Assembly (NCBI GenBank): GCA_023212695.1
Contig: JALCCG010000156.1
Coordinates: 1-50,192, forward strand
DNA length: 50,192 bases
From: Sporisorium sorghi
Lineage: Eukaryota > Basidiomycota > Ustilaginomycetes > Ustilaginales > Ustilaginaceae
Reading direction: 5' to 3'
Shown here in pieces: positions 20,301-28,598 of the stretch. Below the pieces are notes generated by a model. The model was not told where the DNA came from. It made no database searches and saw only the letters and a program-made list of their open reading frames with translations. Positions within the stretch are counted from its first letter, which is position 1; every line of letters begins with the position of its first letter. The translations under genes were made by a program, and so were the position numbers.

Positions 20301-23300
20301 ACAAAGCAGCTACTTGCTTTCAGGCTCGACAAGGCTGGTAAAGTCGAGATGCAAGTCAGAAATCTCTTGCACGGCATCCACAAACGCAGCGATGTTCCGT
20401 TCCACAGTGGTGATTCCGGCGCAGCTCTCGATTCGAAGGCCATCGATGGTGCCATCGTCAAGCGGGCACCCACCAAACCGTCAAGGCTAGAGTTTTATCT
20501 CAACACTATGAGCACGGCTGAAGGCGAACGTTGGAGCAATGGCAAAGAGATCTACGCAGATCTGCTGCACCACGCCGGCATTCCTGTCTTCGAGGCTGTA
20601 TCCAAACACGAAGATCTGGCTCGCCAAGCTCTGCGCGACTATGGCTCCTTCTGGGCTTACGAGATTCCCGAATGGGAGAAGCACCGCGAGCCCGTTCCTT
20701 TCTGGCATCGCTTTCGGGGTTCAGACTATCGCGTTGAGAGGACCGGTAACGAAGGTGTCTTCCGCAGATGGCGCGAGTTCGTGGACTTCAGAGAGAAGCA
20801 TGGCGATGTGGCTGCGAAGCTTGCCTACGGCCCACCTTTGTCCGTGCCGAGACGTCCTCTGCCTTTGCGCGGAGGATGGGATCAGGATGTCAAAGTCGTG
20901 TCGTCAACGGTGAACATCCAGAACGCGCGTGCAGAGCTCAAGCAACACGGCGAGATTGTGATTTTCAACCCGGCCACTGGCTCTCGTGTCGGTTTCAGGC
21001 TGGACGAGGACGGCAAAGTCGTCTTCGAGGTTATCTCTTCTGCGGCCCATCACCTCGCCAAGCGTATGTATCGCTCTTCTGAGCCCCACCCCTACGAATG
21101 GTATGGCCGGCACTATCGATACAGTCCTCCAGCGGCCCCCTCGAGCCTTCCGGGTGGAGAGGAGGAGGACCTTCTCTCCCACACGATTTACCACAAAGGT
21201 GTTCCGGTTCTGTTGGCCAATAATAGGCTGCCCAAAGAGAAGGTAGATTTCGCGCTCCAGCAACACGGTTCTGCTTGGATCACTGGAGAGACGGAAAATG
21301 GAGGCTATCTCAAACCTTTCCGCCTCCACCAAGGCGGAATACAGCCTGACGATAACTACAACGCCGTTGTTGAGCACCTGACAGGGGCCAAAAGCTTTGA
21401 AGAGCGGTGGGGTAATCAGCTCATGTACCTCAAGTACGGAAAGCCGTTCGCAGCTCGACAGCCTGCTCAAGCGTCTACCAGCCGGAACAGAAAGATGTTT
21501 TCATGGAAGGGCAAGGCGAAGCCCTACGAACCTAAAGATTGGAAAGAAGTGGCTAAACAAGGAACGCGCGTGCCTCTTGGCGATGTCAGCCTCTCCTTTT
21601 TCCGCCAGCACTTGAACGACCGCGGCTTTCTAGTAGCCACAAGAAGCAATTCGGCGCCGGAGATTGGGGTTCGACTACTTGCAGACGGCGAGGTCGACAT
21701 CGAGGACCTCGCTGGTCATGTTCGTCCTCTGCGCAAGCGCAGCGAGGTGCCGTCCGCGAACGACAATTCTGGCGCGTTCGTCTCCCCTGGCTCTCGTCGG
21801 CTCGCGAAGCGTATGGACGCAGGTAGCTCGGACAACGCGGAAGAAGAGCCACATTACCCGCAAGAGCACTTTATCGACAATCGGTACGTTCACCGCGACT
21901 TTCCTCAAGGCTTGGATTCCGCTGCTAAGGAGGAGATGTTCGCCAACACGCTTCACTCCAAAGGGATTCCGGTCCTAGTCGGACCTCAAACCAAGGCGAC
22001 GGTGCGGCACGCGGTGCAGAGCCAGCAGTTGAAAAGGTCCAACTTCGTCAACGGCTACTATCTCGAAACGGGCCAGCAAGTCGGACTTCGCCTCGACAAA
22101 ACAGGCGCTGTCGAGATCGAGGACCTGGCAAAGTACATGGGCAGGTTTCGTAAGCGTAGCGATGTTGCGTCTGCTCCAGGCAGTTCCAGCGCGTTCCTCT
22201 CTTCTGCCTCCCGTCATCTTGCAAAGCGCGTGGATCCGTCCGACTCGCAGGAGCAGCGTCCCGAATGGTATGCCACAGGCTATCGGTTCACTGCTAAAGA
22301 GCCTTTGAGCCGCGACGCTAGGAAGCGGATGTTCTCCGACACGATCTATCATGGTGGATTTCCAGTACTGGTCGCTGAAGGGGTTAGCGAGGCCAAGGTA
22401 CACCATGCGCTTACTGAATATGATGGAGCCTGGATTACATCAAGAGACGCTGAGGGAAACTTCCTCGAGCCGTTTTATCTCAGACCGGATGGTGTAGCAA
22501 GACAGGACAGCGTAGGGACCGATGTGTGGAAGTATCTGCAAACAGCCGAGAAGTATGAAAGGGATCATGGTGGTTTGCTTACGGTGCTTAGATATGGACG
22601 GCGATTCCCAGCTCAAAGACAGTCTTACCACCCTGAAAATTGGAAGACGATTTTCAAGTCCAGAACCAAAGCGGGATGGGATTTGATCAACAGTTCCCCG
22701 TACTTGGTGCGCGAGCAGCTGGAAAAAGCCAAACATGTGGTGGGACATTTCGATTCACGCTGGTTCGGAGTTCGACTACTTCGAGACGGTTCGGTCGATA
22801 TCAAAGACCTGACTTATCTGCTTCCTCTGCACCGCAAACGCAACGTCGAAGGAGACGACTCTTCTTTCGATCCTTCTCCTGACTCCCACCACCTTGTCAA
22901 ACGGCTTGGCGAGGAGAATGCGGACAGTGGGCAAGCAGATGGGAAGCGCGACTACGACTACTACCGTAAGACGTTCAGGTACCAAGCTCCAGCTAGTCGG
23001 CTAACGTCCGAGAAAGAGAAATCGTTCGGTGACACGACCTTCTATAAAGGACGTCCGGTTCTGCTCGCCGATCGAGACCCCGAGTCCAAGGTGCAACACG
23101 ACCTGCGTCAATACAGAGCCGTCTGGATGACGGAGGAGAGAGAGCCCTCTCGATACTATAGGGAGCCTTTCCTCTTGAAGCAAAAAGGCAGGCCTACTAG
23201 GTGGGGATGGAAAGGGGTCTTGAAGCATCTGCTCGCAGTCGATCAGTATCTTGCTACTTCGTACCGTCGAGCCATGGTACGCGTGTATGGAAAGCAGTTC

Positions 23301-23906
23301 CGAGCTCAAGCTTCGTCCTTTAAGTCCGCGCCCTTGGAGGAGCCGGCATCGGTGGAGACAATGACTTCGTCGTCAGAGTGGCTGCGATTGTCGACGAGGC
23401 TGCGAGGGCTGGGATCGTTGGCACGTACGCTCCACAAACATATGGATCCACCTCCGGGTTCGAGCACGAGTCCAACACCACATCCTATCACAGATCCAAA
23501 GGAGGATCCGAGCAAGATCGAGTTCTACACTGATCGAGCAATCCCTCTCGATCCCGATGTGCCTGAACTGGGCGATAAGGAGAGGAGACAATTCTTTGCC
23601 GGAGACATCCACTGGAACGGTGCGCCGGTCTTCTACCCGGAGACCGATCAAAGAGTGTCTGAGAAAGCACAGTATGCTCGGCGCGTTTATCCTGGCTACT
23701 GGGTCGTCGGGCACTTCGCAAACGAGCCCAAAGTCAACGCTGCAAGATTCGTTAAAGGTCTCAACAGCGATAGGGTGTCGCGGAGACACGAGGACAAATG
23801 GTTGCAGCTCCATCTACACAACGTGCTTGAAATCACGGACGAGCAAGGCGGCGTTGTGCGATTCTTGCTCGACAACGCTGGGGAAGTGACGCACGTGCGA
23901 TTGTAG
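17352..23906 (+). CDS. Giant secreted repeat protein, candidate Kex2-processed polyprotein
   Basis: 2184 residues, single exon, from the ATG at 17352 (TATA box ~140 bp upstream). Residues 1-28 form a signal peptide (LLLLTSVALLLWATLCVA). The rest is about eleven divergent copies of one module. A full module reads roughly: aromatic start, G-x-PVL, a charged/aromatic stretch ending x-x-VWL or AWIT, then ALKWGKPF, a W-x-x-VW, WLDIR-ALQ-x-x-x-IVLHD, and FRLD-x-x-G-x-VE near its end. Lys-Arg sites follow at about residues 243, 452, 599, 807, 1012, 1238, 1463, 1602 and 1830. Second Lys-Arg sites at about 629, 1038, 1487, 1626 and 1851 bracket short segments. Spacing shows full modules of 205-230 residues and two short ones (~140-147). 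The mature part is nearly cysteine-free. Kex2 in the Golgi would cut after Lys-Arg. I know no named family; a role at the cell surface or in host interaction is inference. Confidence 0.85.
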   Translation: MSRALAGRSLLLLTSVALLLWATLCVASPTGGRSSRHSSSATDITHLPPPVADSEVPSVLDGLERDAFLSNAPRYKNYPVLDILLTQPDTVDYAREKYGGVWLARQQTRASDRFEVKFFKKGSWLSKKADAYDTKGVKQKLAEAHHDGIVHSLAVKCLKHGEPFTGRRIGADSWSTVWNQPISFTVPQEQHSPEWLDIRKALQANQQIVLHDEAKNAKVALRVLHDGQIQSQIRDLGHAIRKRTNKGSNSNLVMVGLHDSEPKQRPLPRFESLDAYLQNLPHYKGRPVLHMEDDDFALIKLASNLYDGVYLAAPPYHAGDTFEVNFFPAGEDKKPHSVSPHVAQAVQQKVDGAKEADEYWGKAARALRFGQPFKGGMHTIAEWDEVWREQDSVVVPRNLDSEAWIPIREALQENKQIVLHDKDKHRLLAFRLELNGQVDMDVRRAAQALRKRGFYEPADDLEGSAASHAISRPLDSEAKAILNFLSKRPEQDGYPVSSKAPRRVNHWSEVWLAAHPIDKPSTPVGSGKWLGIHNTLWRNGKVVVHQEGIKTLLGIKLDENGLLEWQARRYDGNLIQFLHDLRKQHGEDLKALTHGIRKRNTGLSEEELAYAAALDRSLNPRPAIAFDKRLDAYIRTRPHFEGFPVLSKEREDPYTIQYAHDRFQGVWVTRLKARDDFRSLKVALFRPGRIPQVTDAEARLKQLLLDANWEGALNGDAARALKWGKPFKAPKQDPIDWRTVWQSPPSAVPKSNIKKWLDIRSALQHDRHVVLQDAEKGKAFAFRLGWAGQVEVRAKDLKQALHGIRKRNLEASPQELAKIAALDKVANHPAIPDDPVLEAHIQGSLHYLGFPVLNKVTETKESIEYARQKYKIFWLTEPSKEWDRPLDVEMVRTRTRPEAMNSHAIPLRDLLVAAQDSQINFGNSARFLKWGRPFGETKTKPVDWKEVWASQPRDVPLALKAQEWLDIRAALQQDRHIVFKDWATKQLLAFRLDKAGKVEMQVRNLLHGIHKRSDVPFHSGDSGAALDSKAIDGAIVKRAPTKPSRLEFYLNTMSTAEGERWSNGKEIYADLLHHAGIPVFEAVSKHEDLARQALRDYGSFWAYEIPEWEKHREPVPFWHRFRGSDYRVERTGNEGVFRRWREFVDFREKHGDVAAKLAYGPPLSVPRRPLPLRGGWDQDVKVVSSTVNIQNARAELKQHGEIVIFNPATGSRVGFRLDEDGKVVFEVISSAAHHLAKRMYRSSEPHPYEWYGRHYRYSPPAAPSSLPGGEEEDLLSHTIYHKGVPVLLANNRLPKEKVDFALQQHGSAWITGETENGGYLKPFRLHQGGIQPDDNYNAVVEHLTGAKSFEERWGNQLMYLKYGKPFAARQPAQASTSRNRKMFSWKGKAKPYEPKDWKEVAKQGTRVPLGDVSLSFFRQHLNDRGFLVATRSNSAPEIGVRLLADGEVDIEDLAGHVRPLRKRSEVPSANDNSGAFVSPGSRRLAKRMDAGSSDNAEEEPHYPQEHFIDNRYVHRDFPQGLDSAAKEEMFANTLHSKGIPVLVGPQTKATVRHAVQSQQLKRSNFVNGYYLETGQQVGLRLDKTGAVEIEDLAKYMGRFRKRSDVASAPGSSSAFLSSASRHLAKRVDPSDSQEQRPEWYATGYRFTAKEPLSRDARKRMFSDTIYHGGFPVLVAEGVSEAKVHHALTEYDGAWITSRDAEGNFLEPFYLRPDGVARQDSVGTDVWKYLQTAEKYERDHGGLLTVLRYGRRFPAQRQSYHPENWKTIFKSRTKAGWDLINSSPYLVREQLEKAKHVVGHFDSRWFGVRLLRDGSVDIKDLTYLLPLHRKRNVEGDDSSFDPSPDSHHLVKRLGEENADSGQADGKRDYDYYRKTFRYQAPASRLTSEKEKSFGDTTFYKGRPVLLADRDPESKVQHDLRQYRAVWMTEEREPSRYYREPFLLKQKGRPTRWGWKGVLKHLLAVDQYLATSYRRAMVRVYGKQFRAQASSFKSAPLEEPASVETMTSSSEWLRLSTRLRGLGSLARTLHKHMDPPPGSSTSPTPHPITDPKEDPSKIEFYTDRAIPLDPDVPELGDKERRQFFAGDIHWNGAPVFYPETDQRVSEKAQYARRVYPGYWVVGHFANEPKVNAARFVKGLNSDRVSRRHEDKWLQLHLHNVLEITDEQGGVVRFLLDNAGEVTHVRL

Positions 23907-24344
23907 ATTCCGTTTGGGAGGAGTCGTGCAACGAGTCCATCTCTCGCTTCCGCCTTCACTTCAAGCTTACAGATAGGTTGGTCTGCGAACCGTCTGTACG
24001 ATGCAGTGCAAGCTTGCCTTCTCCTCAAACCCCCTTTTTGTCCTTTTTCCGTCTCGACCCTTTCCTCTCAACATCTTTCTATGCTTTCCACCTCTCCTTT
24101 GTGTCGTCTCTTCATCTCTGCGCGGTCCTTTCCGCACCTTCTCACTCTCCTTTCACATATTTTCACTTTCCTTTTCGCATGTTCATTCTTTTCCTTCATT
24201 CACTTCTGAGAGTCATTGTTTCGTTCTCGCAGCAATGAAATTCACACTCTTTGACATCACCGAGTCTGTTGTGTCGATCGCATCAAGATGAGTCTGAGAT
24301 TGTCGAGCGCTTGAAGCGAGAGCGCAAAGTGTTTTGTGAGCAAA
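23907..24344. other. Intergenic, pyrimidine-rich
   Basis: Between the convergent repeat-protein and P450 genes. About 24010-24230 the plus strand is strongly C/T-rich with few purines. No gene-like frame. Confidence 0.5.
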
Positions 24345-26110
24345 TTAGATGGCGTTGAGAGGCACGAGTTCGACGTAGAGGTTCTGTAGAGGTAGTGAGA
24401 GATGGATTGTCAGAGCTGATTCGTCATTCAGCGGTGAATAGGAAGTCAAGTCAAGGCGCAACTCACGTGTGCTTCGAGGAACCACGCGCTCCTTCCTTGG
24501 AAGAACGGCTGTTTCGCAGCTGCGTGCTTGGCCGCAGCCGGCGAAGCGTTCGGGCTGACGGCCGGCTTCTTGATATCGTATCGGAGCAGAATCTCGGGGA
24601 TGATCTTGGACAGCTCCATCAGGCTGATATTCTTGCCGATGCAGGCGCGCGATCCGCCGCCAAAGGTCATGTTGAAGCGCTCCATCGCCTTCCTGCCCTC
24701 TTCTCCACCCTCAAGCCATCGTTCGGGTCGATAGAGCTCAGCATCAGCGCCGAATGCTTCCGTGTTGCGGTGCAGAACGTACGGGCTGATGCCGACAGTC
24801 GTGCCAGCTGGGATGGGGTGCGGGCTCTTGCCGATGAACGCGCCTCCTTCGGGAATGTAGCGTGGCAGATCCATCGAGATGGGTGGCGAAAGACGCAGTG
24901 CCTCCTTGATGCACGCCTGGAGATACTCGAGTTGAGAGCCTTTGGCGTACTTGACAGGCGTAACAAGGCTGCCGGACTCGACAGCTTCGTTGATCTCTTC
25001 GCGCAGCTTGGCATAGCAAGCAGGATTGTCGAGGAGGTAGCCGAAGAAGATGGTGAGGGACGTAGCCGTCGTGTCTGAGCCAGCCGACATGACAGAGGAT
25101 GCGGTGAAGAGCACCTGCTTCATCGAGTACTTTTCCTTGGTGTCCGGGTCTCTGGCCTCCATGAACTTGGTCAGCATGTCCGGGCGCGAAGGCATGCCGC
25201 CGTTGTCTTGCACTTCGGCGTAGCGAGTTTGGATCCTGGAAGTGGTCTTGTCTCCAATGACACTGCCGCCTGGCTGACCGGTGAGTCGTGGGAACAGCCA
25301 CAGGATCCAGCTTGAAAGCAGCGGCAGGCATCCGGCGACCGCGCCCCACTGCGAGAGATTCAATACACCCGTCAAGAATCTCTCGTCATCTTTACCGCGG
25401 TGCAACAGATTGAACGACTGACCAAACGCCAGCTCTCCGACCACATCCATCGCAAAAAAGTGGAACCACGGATCGAGCTGGATCGCCTTGGTCTTTGTCT
25501 TTTCGCCCTGGCCCTGTACCTCGGTGACGGACTGCGTCTCGACCAGCTCGTCCAGCCGCCTGAGCAGCAGCTCCGAAACGTCTTCGACGTACTCTTCGAG
25601 CTTGACGAGGCTATTCATGCTGTACGCGCTCGCTACGGCTCTGCGGTGCTTGCTGTGCTGATGAGGATCGCGCTCGCTAAAGATGGAAGGATGCGCCTTG
25701 AACACCTGGAAGGATTTGTAGAAGCTCGACTTGCGAAACTTGCTCGAGGTGCCGTCCGAAAGGCTGTAGATCGAGTTCACAGCAGAAGGGTCCGAGAAAG
25801 AGAGGTGCGTGGGACCGATGCGGACGACGTCGCCGTGCTGTTTGTGAAGAGCGTACAGTGCAGGCGCATAGTCGCCCTGAAGAGCGTGCCAGAAGCGCCA
25901 AAAAGGGATGCCGAGGCGTGCAGAGAGTGGACCTGGATAGAGAGATAGCGGAGAAAGTGCGACGTTGTACACCATCCATGCCGAGAGGAGCGCAGTGGTG
26001 GCAAACAAGAGCTGCAACAGAAAAGGCAAGCTCGAGAGCAGTGTCCAGATGGTCTTGGCCATGGTGCCGATGATGGAGCTGTCGGTCGTGCTGGTGTGAA
26101 ATGCTGTCAT
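24345..26110 (-). CDS. Cytochrome P450 monooxygenase (pisatin-demethylase-like), two exons
   Basis: Exon 1 is 26110-24467; intron 24466-24384 (83 nt) has donor GTGAGT and acceptor CTACAG; exon 2 is 24383-24345 and adds NLYVELVPLNAI. Without splicing the frame ends in a non-conserved tail, so the intron is well supported. Total 560 residues. An N-terminal membrane anchor (about 18-50) is followed by the PGPLSARLGIPFW proline-rich hinge. Key P450 motifs follow in order: AGSDTT in helix I, EALR in helix K, PERW, and the haem loop FGGGSRACIG with Cys490 as the axial ligand. The overall look matches the fungal CYP57/pisatin-demethylase-like group, often used in secondary metabolism or detoxification. 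Substrate unknown. No other biosynthetic gene is adjacent. Confidence 0.93.
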
Positions 26111-26225
26111 GATGGCTGAACGGTGGCAGAGACTGTGGTGAACAGACTGCTTGAAAGGATGGAGAGGGGAGCAGGGTTGAGCCTGAGGGAGGGAGTGCGG
26201 AAGAGAGCGAGTTCTGCTCCAGGTC

Positions 26226-26231
26226 TATATA
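26226..26231 (-). promoter_or_regulatory. TATA box of the P450 gene
   Basis: On the minus strand the sequence reads AAGTATATAGACC, about 115 bp upstream of the P450 ATG at 26110. It contains the same TATATAGAC 9-mer as the promoter at 17205. Confidence 0.6.
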
Positions 26232-27128
26232 CTTTTTGGGAAAGGAATGAAGAGACTCAAGCGCAAAGCTTATCGGGGAGACAGTGCGACAGCAGATTGA
26301 GTCTAACCCCTCTCAACCAGCCATTTCTAGTTCATCGCTGCAAGAGGGAACAATGGCGAGAGCCCATGCGCGCAGACCACTGTCATCGTGCGGCCAGGGT
26401 CATGGAACGGCGTTCAGGCTCCGAACTTGAGCACGAGACTGTGCATTCTTGTGACTGGCAATGTGCCACGCTGCCCGAAAGAGTCGTGAGGGGGACGAGT
26501 GACGAGTGCGGGGTGCATTAAGCTACATCTGTCAACCAACGCCAAATCTCGCCTTGCCGGTATTTCCAGCTCGTGGCCTCGAGAGCGGAAAATCTTCTCG
26601 CCCGACACGCGCTCATGACGGCTTCGCTGAATTCAGTGATTCTCGCCGCCAACACCTCTGCTCATTTTTCGCACGTTAGATTTTTAGAATCGGTCTAACA
26701 CCTCGGTCGAGTTTCGGCGTGACCAGATGTCGACATGAGGCGGTTCCCGACATGAGACGACCGAGAGCACTCCCATCCATGCAGAGTTACGCTAATTGTT
26801 TGCAGCAGCAGCAGCAGCACCATCGGCGTGCACATTGTGTGATACTCCCACGAAACCTCGAAATCGACAACGGGAAAAACGAGCCCACGCCGTTGACAGC
26901 GCCGGCGGAAGGGAGAGAAATGAAGTTGTGCGAAAACCTTCCCGTCCCATCACTTTTTTTCATCGTCTTTTCGTCTTGAGCCATTCAAGTGTCAGTGTGC
27001 ACGTTTTGTGATCACTCGAAAGCATGCAAGCTGCCTGCCTATGCTTGTACAGCGGAGGATCTCGAGTTTTCTCACTTCTTGCACGGCGTCAGCTGCTAAT
27101 CGATGGCAGTGGCCGACCGGCATGGCAG

Positions 27129-27134
27129 TATAAA
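27129..27134 (+). promoter_or_regulatory. TATA box of the small secreted protein gene
   Basis: TATAAA about 125 bp upstream of the ATG at 27260, at the usual distance for genes in this window. Confidence 0.6.
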
Positions 27135-27259
27135 GTCAGTACCCTTGCGTCGCTTCCCATCTCCCAGATCATTCTCTTGTAGCTTCACTTCATCTTCAGC
27201 TCGTATCAACAGGCTTCGATCAACATCTGAACACCTGTGTTCCAATCTCAGACGGCCAT

Positions 27260-27643
27260 ATGAAGCGCTCGACCTTGTTCCTTTGCCTCGTGGCATTGCT
27301 CGTCACCACGACAACCGTACGCGCCGCTCCGAAAGGGTTCGCCTTTGAGGAAGCTGCCAAGGGTATGACATCCGAGCTTTCTCATGCCGAACAGGCTGTC
27401 GACCTCGATTTTTACAACCAAGGATTGTCGAGCATCAAGACCAGTGGTGAAAGCGCGCGTGAACTCGCTCGCAAGGCCAAAGAAGGACCCTCGGAAGCTC
27501 TTCCTCCTAATCGTCACCGTCGGCTGGCATCATCGAGGAAACACACATTCAACAATCTGGTCAAGAAGCTGCCGCGTCAAAAGCCGGAAAACGGGCCTGG
27601 AAGTCCCGAAGCTGACGGACGACCACTTCGATGGGGGCAGTGA
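27260..27643 (+). CDS. Small secreted protein, effector-like
   Basis: 127 residues as read. Residues 1-22 are a clear signal peptide (STLFLCLVALLVTTTTVRA) cut before APKG. The mature part is basic, rich in Lys/Arg/Glu/Ser and has no cysteine. The middle stretch, EQAVDLDFYNQGLSSIKTSGESARELARKAKEG in order, looks helical. No known domain. The downstream frame shifted by +1 (27590-27790) has coding-like sequence (LTDDHFDGGSDSAFAEAGS), so the true protein may be longer through an unseen intron or an indel. A TATA box precedes the gene at a normal distance. Short, secreted and cysteine-free next to other secreted genes suggests a smut-type effector candidate; this is inference. Confidence 0.65.
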   Translation: MKRSTLFLCLVALLVTTTTVRAAPKGFAFEEAAKGMTSELSHAEQAVDLDFYNQGLSSIKTSGESARELARKAKEGPSEALPPNRHRRLASSRKHTFNNLVKKLPRQKPENGPGSPEADGRPLRWGQ

Positions 27644-27916
27644 TTCAGCCTTCGCGGAAGCAGGGTCGACGAGTCGGCTTCCTTCTTTCTCTCAGTCGCC
27701 ATTCTCACGTACTTCAAAATCGAAAACAAGCACTTTCAACCGCAAACCCCTCACACATCCTTTTGCAATCTCAATGCGCTTGCCCGTCCGACTGTCGAGT
27801 GTGGTGTCGGCGCTCGACTGTGAAATGAACTTGAGAAAACTTCATGACAAAGAAAAAGCCGCCCAACAAAAAATCCCCGTAAAATTTTGGGGTTGAAAAA
27901 AAACAAGAAAAAGAAA

Positions 27917-28019
27917 TGACCAGCCTGGGGCTCGAACCCAGAATCTCCTGATTAACCAAACGTTCTTGCGAAACAAGATGACTTCGTAGTCAGACGCCTT
28001 ACCATTGGGCCAACCGGCC
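27917..28019 (-). tRNA. tRNA-Arg(ACG) with intron
   Basis: Minus strand. Acceptor arms GGCCGGT (5', 28019-28013) and GCTGGTC (3') pair over 7 bp with wobbles. The D arm is GCC/GGC around CAATGGTAA. The anticodon stem TCTGA pairs with TCAGG, and the loop CTACGA(A) gives anticodon ACG. A ~31-32 nt intron sits after position 37, the usual site. The variable loop is AGATT and the T arm is CTGGG-TTCGAGC-CCCAG. Discriminator base A at 27917. Confidence 0.88.
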
Positions 28020-28598
28020 AGTTCGTGCTTGCGGGATATAACATTGAATATATATAACGCCTGCAAAATGGGCAGGGAGGATAAGGCCACAACAGTCGCC
28101 AAGCATGCGGTGGGGCCCTTCCTCTCGTGCCGACCATTGTGCGCTGTCGCAATCCTTACTTGTGGGGACAAGGCTGCTGTTCTCATCTCGACAAGGTGGG
28201 GGCATCGTCAGTGAGCGGATCACACGATACATCAGCTGACATGCCGATTCTCACACACCAAAAGCTTTCTTGCGCGAGTCCGAGACGGCATCGAAAGAGC
28301 GATTGACTTCATTCGCCTCACCGGTGTGCCCGGCAACGAGGGGCGACGAGCGGGTTCCTTGGCCGTGCGAAGCGGCAGGTGGGAAGCAAGACGACGTGGG
28401 ACCCGGCTTGGAAGCTCCATTGTCTCACGCTCAGATGAAGTACCACCCTCCGCCACGCTGGGCCACATCTCGTTCCCACCCGCGTCCTCATCTTCGCTCC
28501 CCCATCGCCCTTCTCGCTCACAAATACCACACCCCTTCCCCCTCTGGCTGCCCCATATCCACCTCACACCCTCTTCGTCCCGGCGACGCACCCCAACC
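28020..28598. other. Intergenic, upstream of secreted KPExGSP protein
   Basis: An A/T patch ATATATATAAC near 28047-28057 lies just upstream of the tRNA (minus strand) and could also serve flanking transcription. Pyrimidine-rich leader before 28599. No gene-like frame that has a start codon and a supported composition. Confidence 0.45.

Larger units (their letters stand above)
26111..27259. other. Intergenic between divergent P450 and small secreted protein genes
   Basis: 1149 bp with the two promoters at its ends (TATA elements listed) and a CAG-rich patch near 26801-26820. No convincing gene; short frames such as 26123-26521 have no biased composition or domain. Confidence 0.5.

Noticed and set aside
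24010..24230. Open frames 24001-24291 and overlapping ones, rich in Phe/Leu/Ser
   Set aside because: They arise from the pyrimidine-rich 3' flank in all three frames, so hydrophobicity reflects C/T content rather than a membrane protein.
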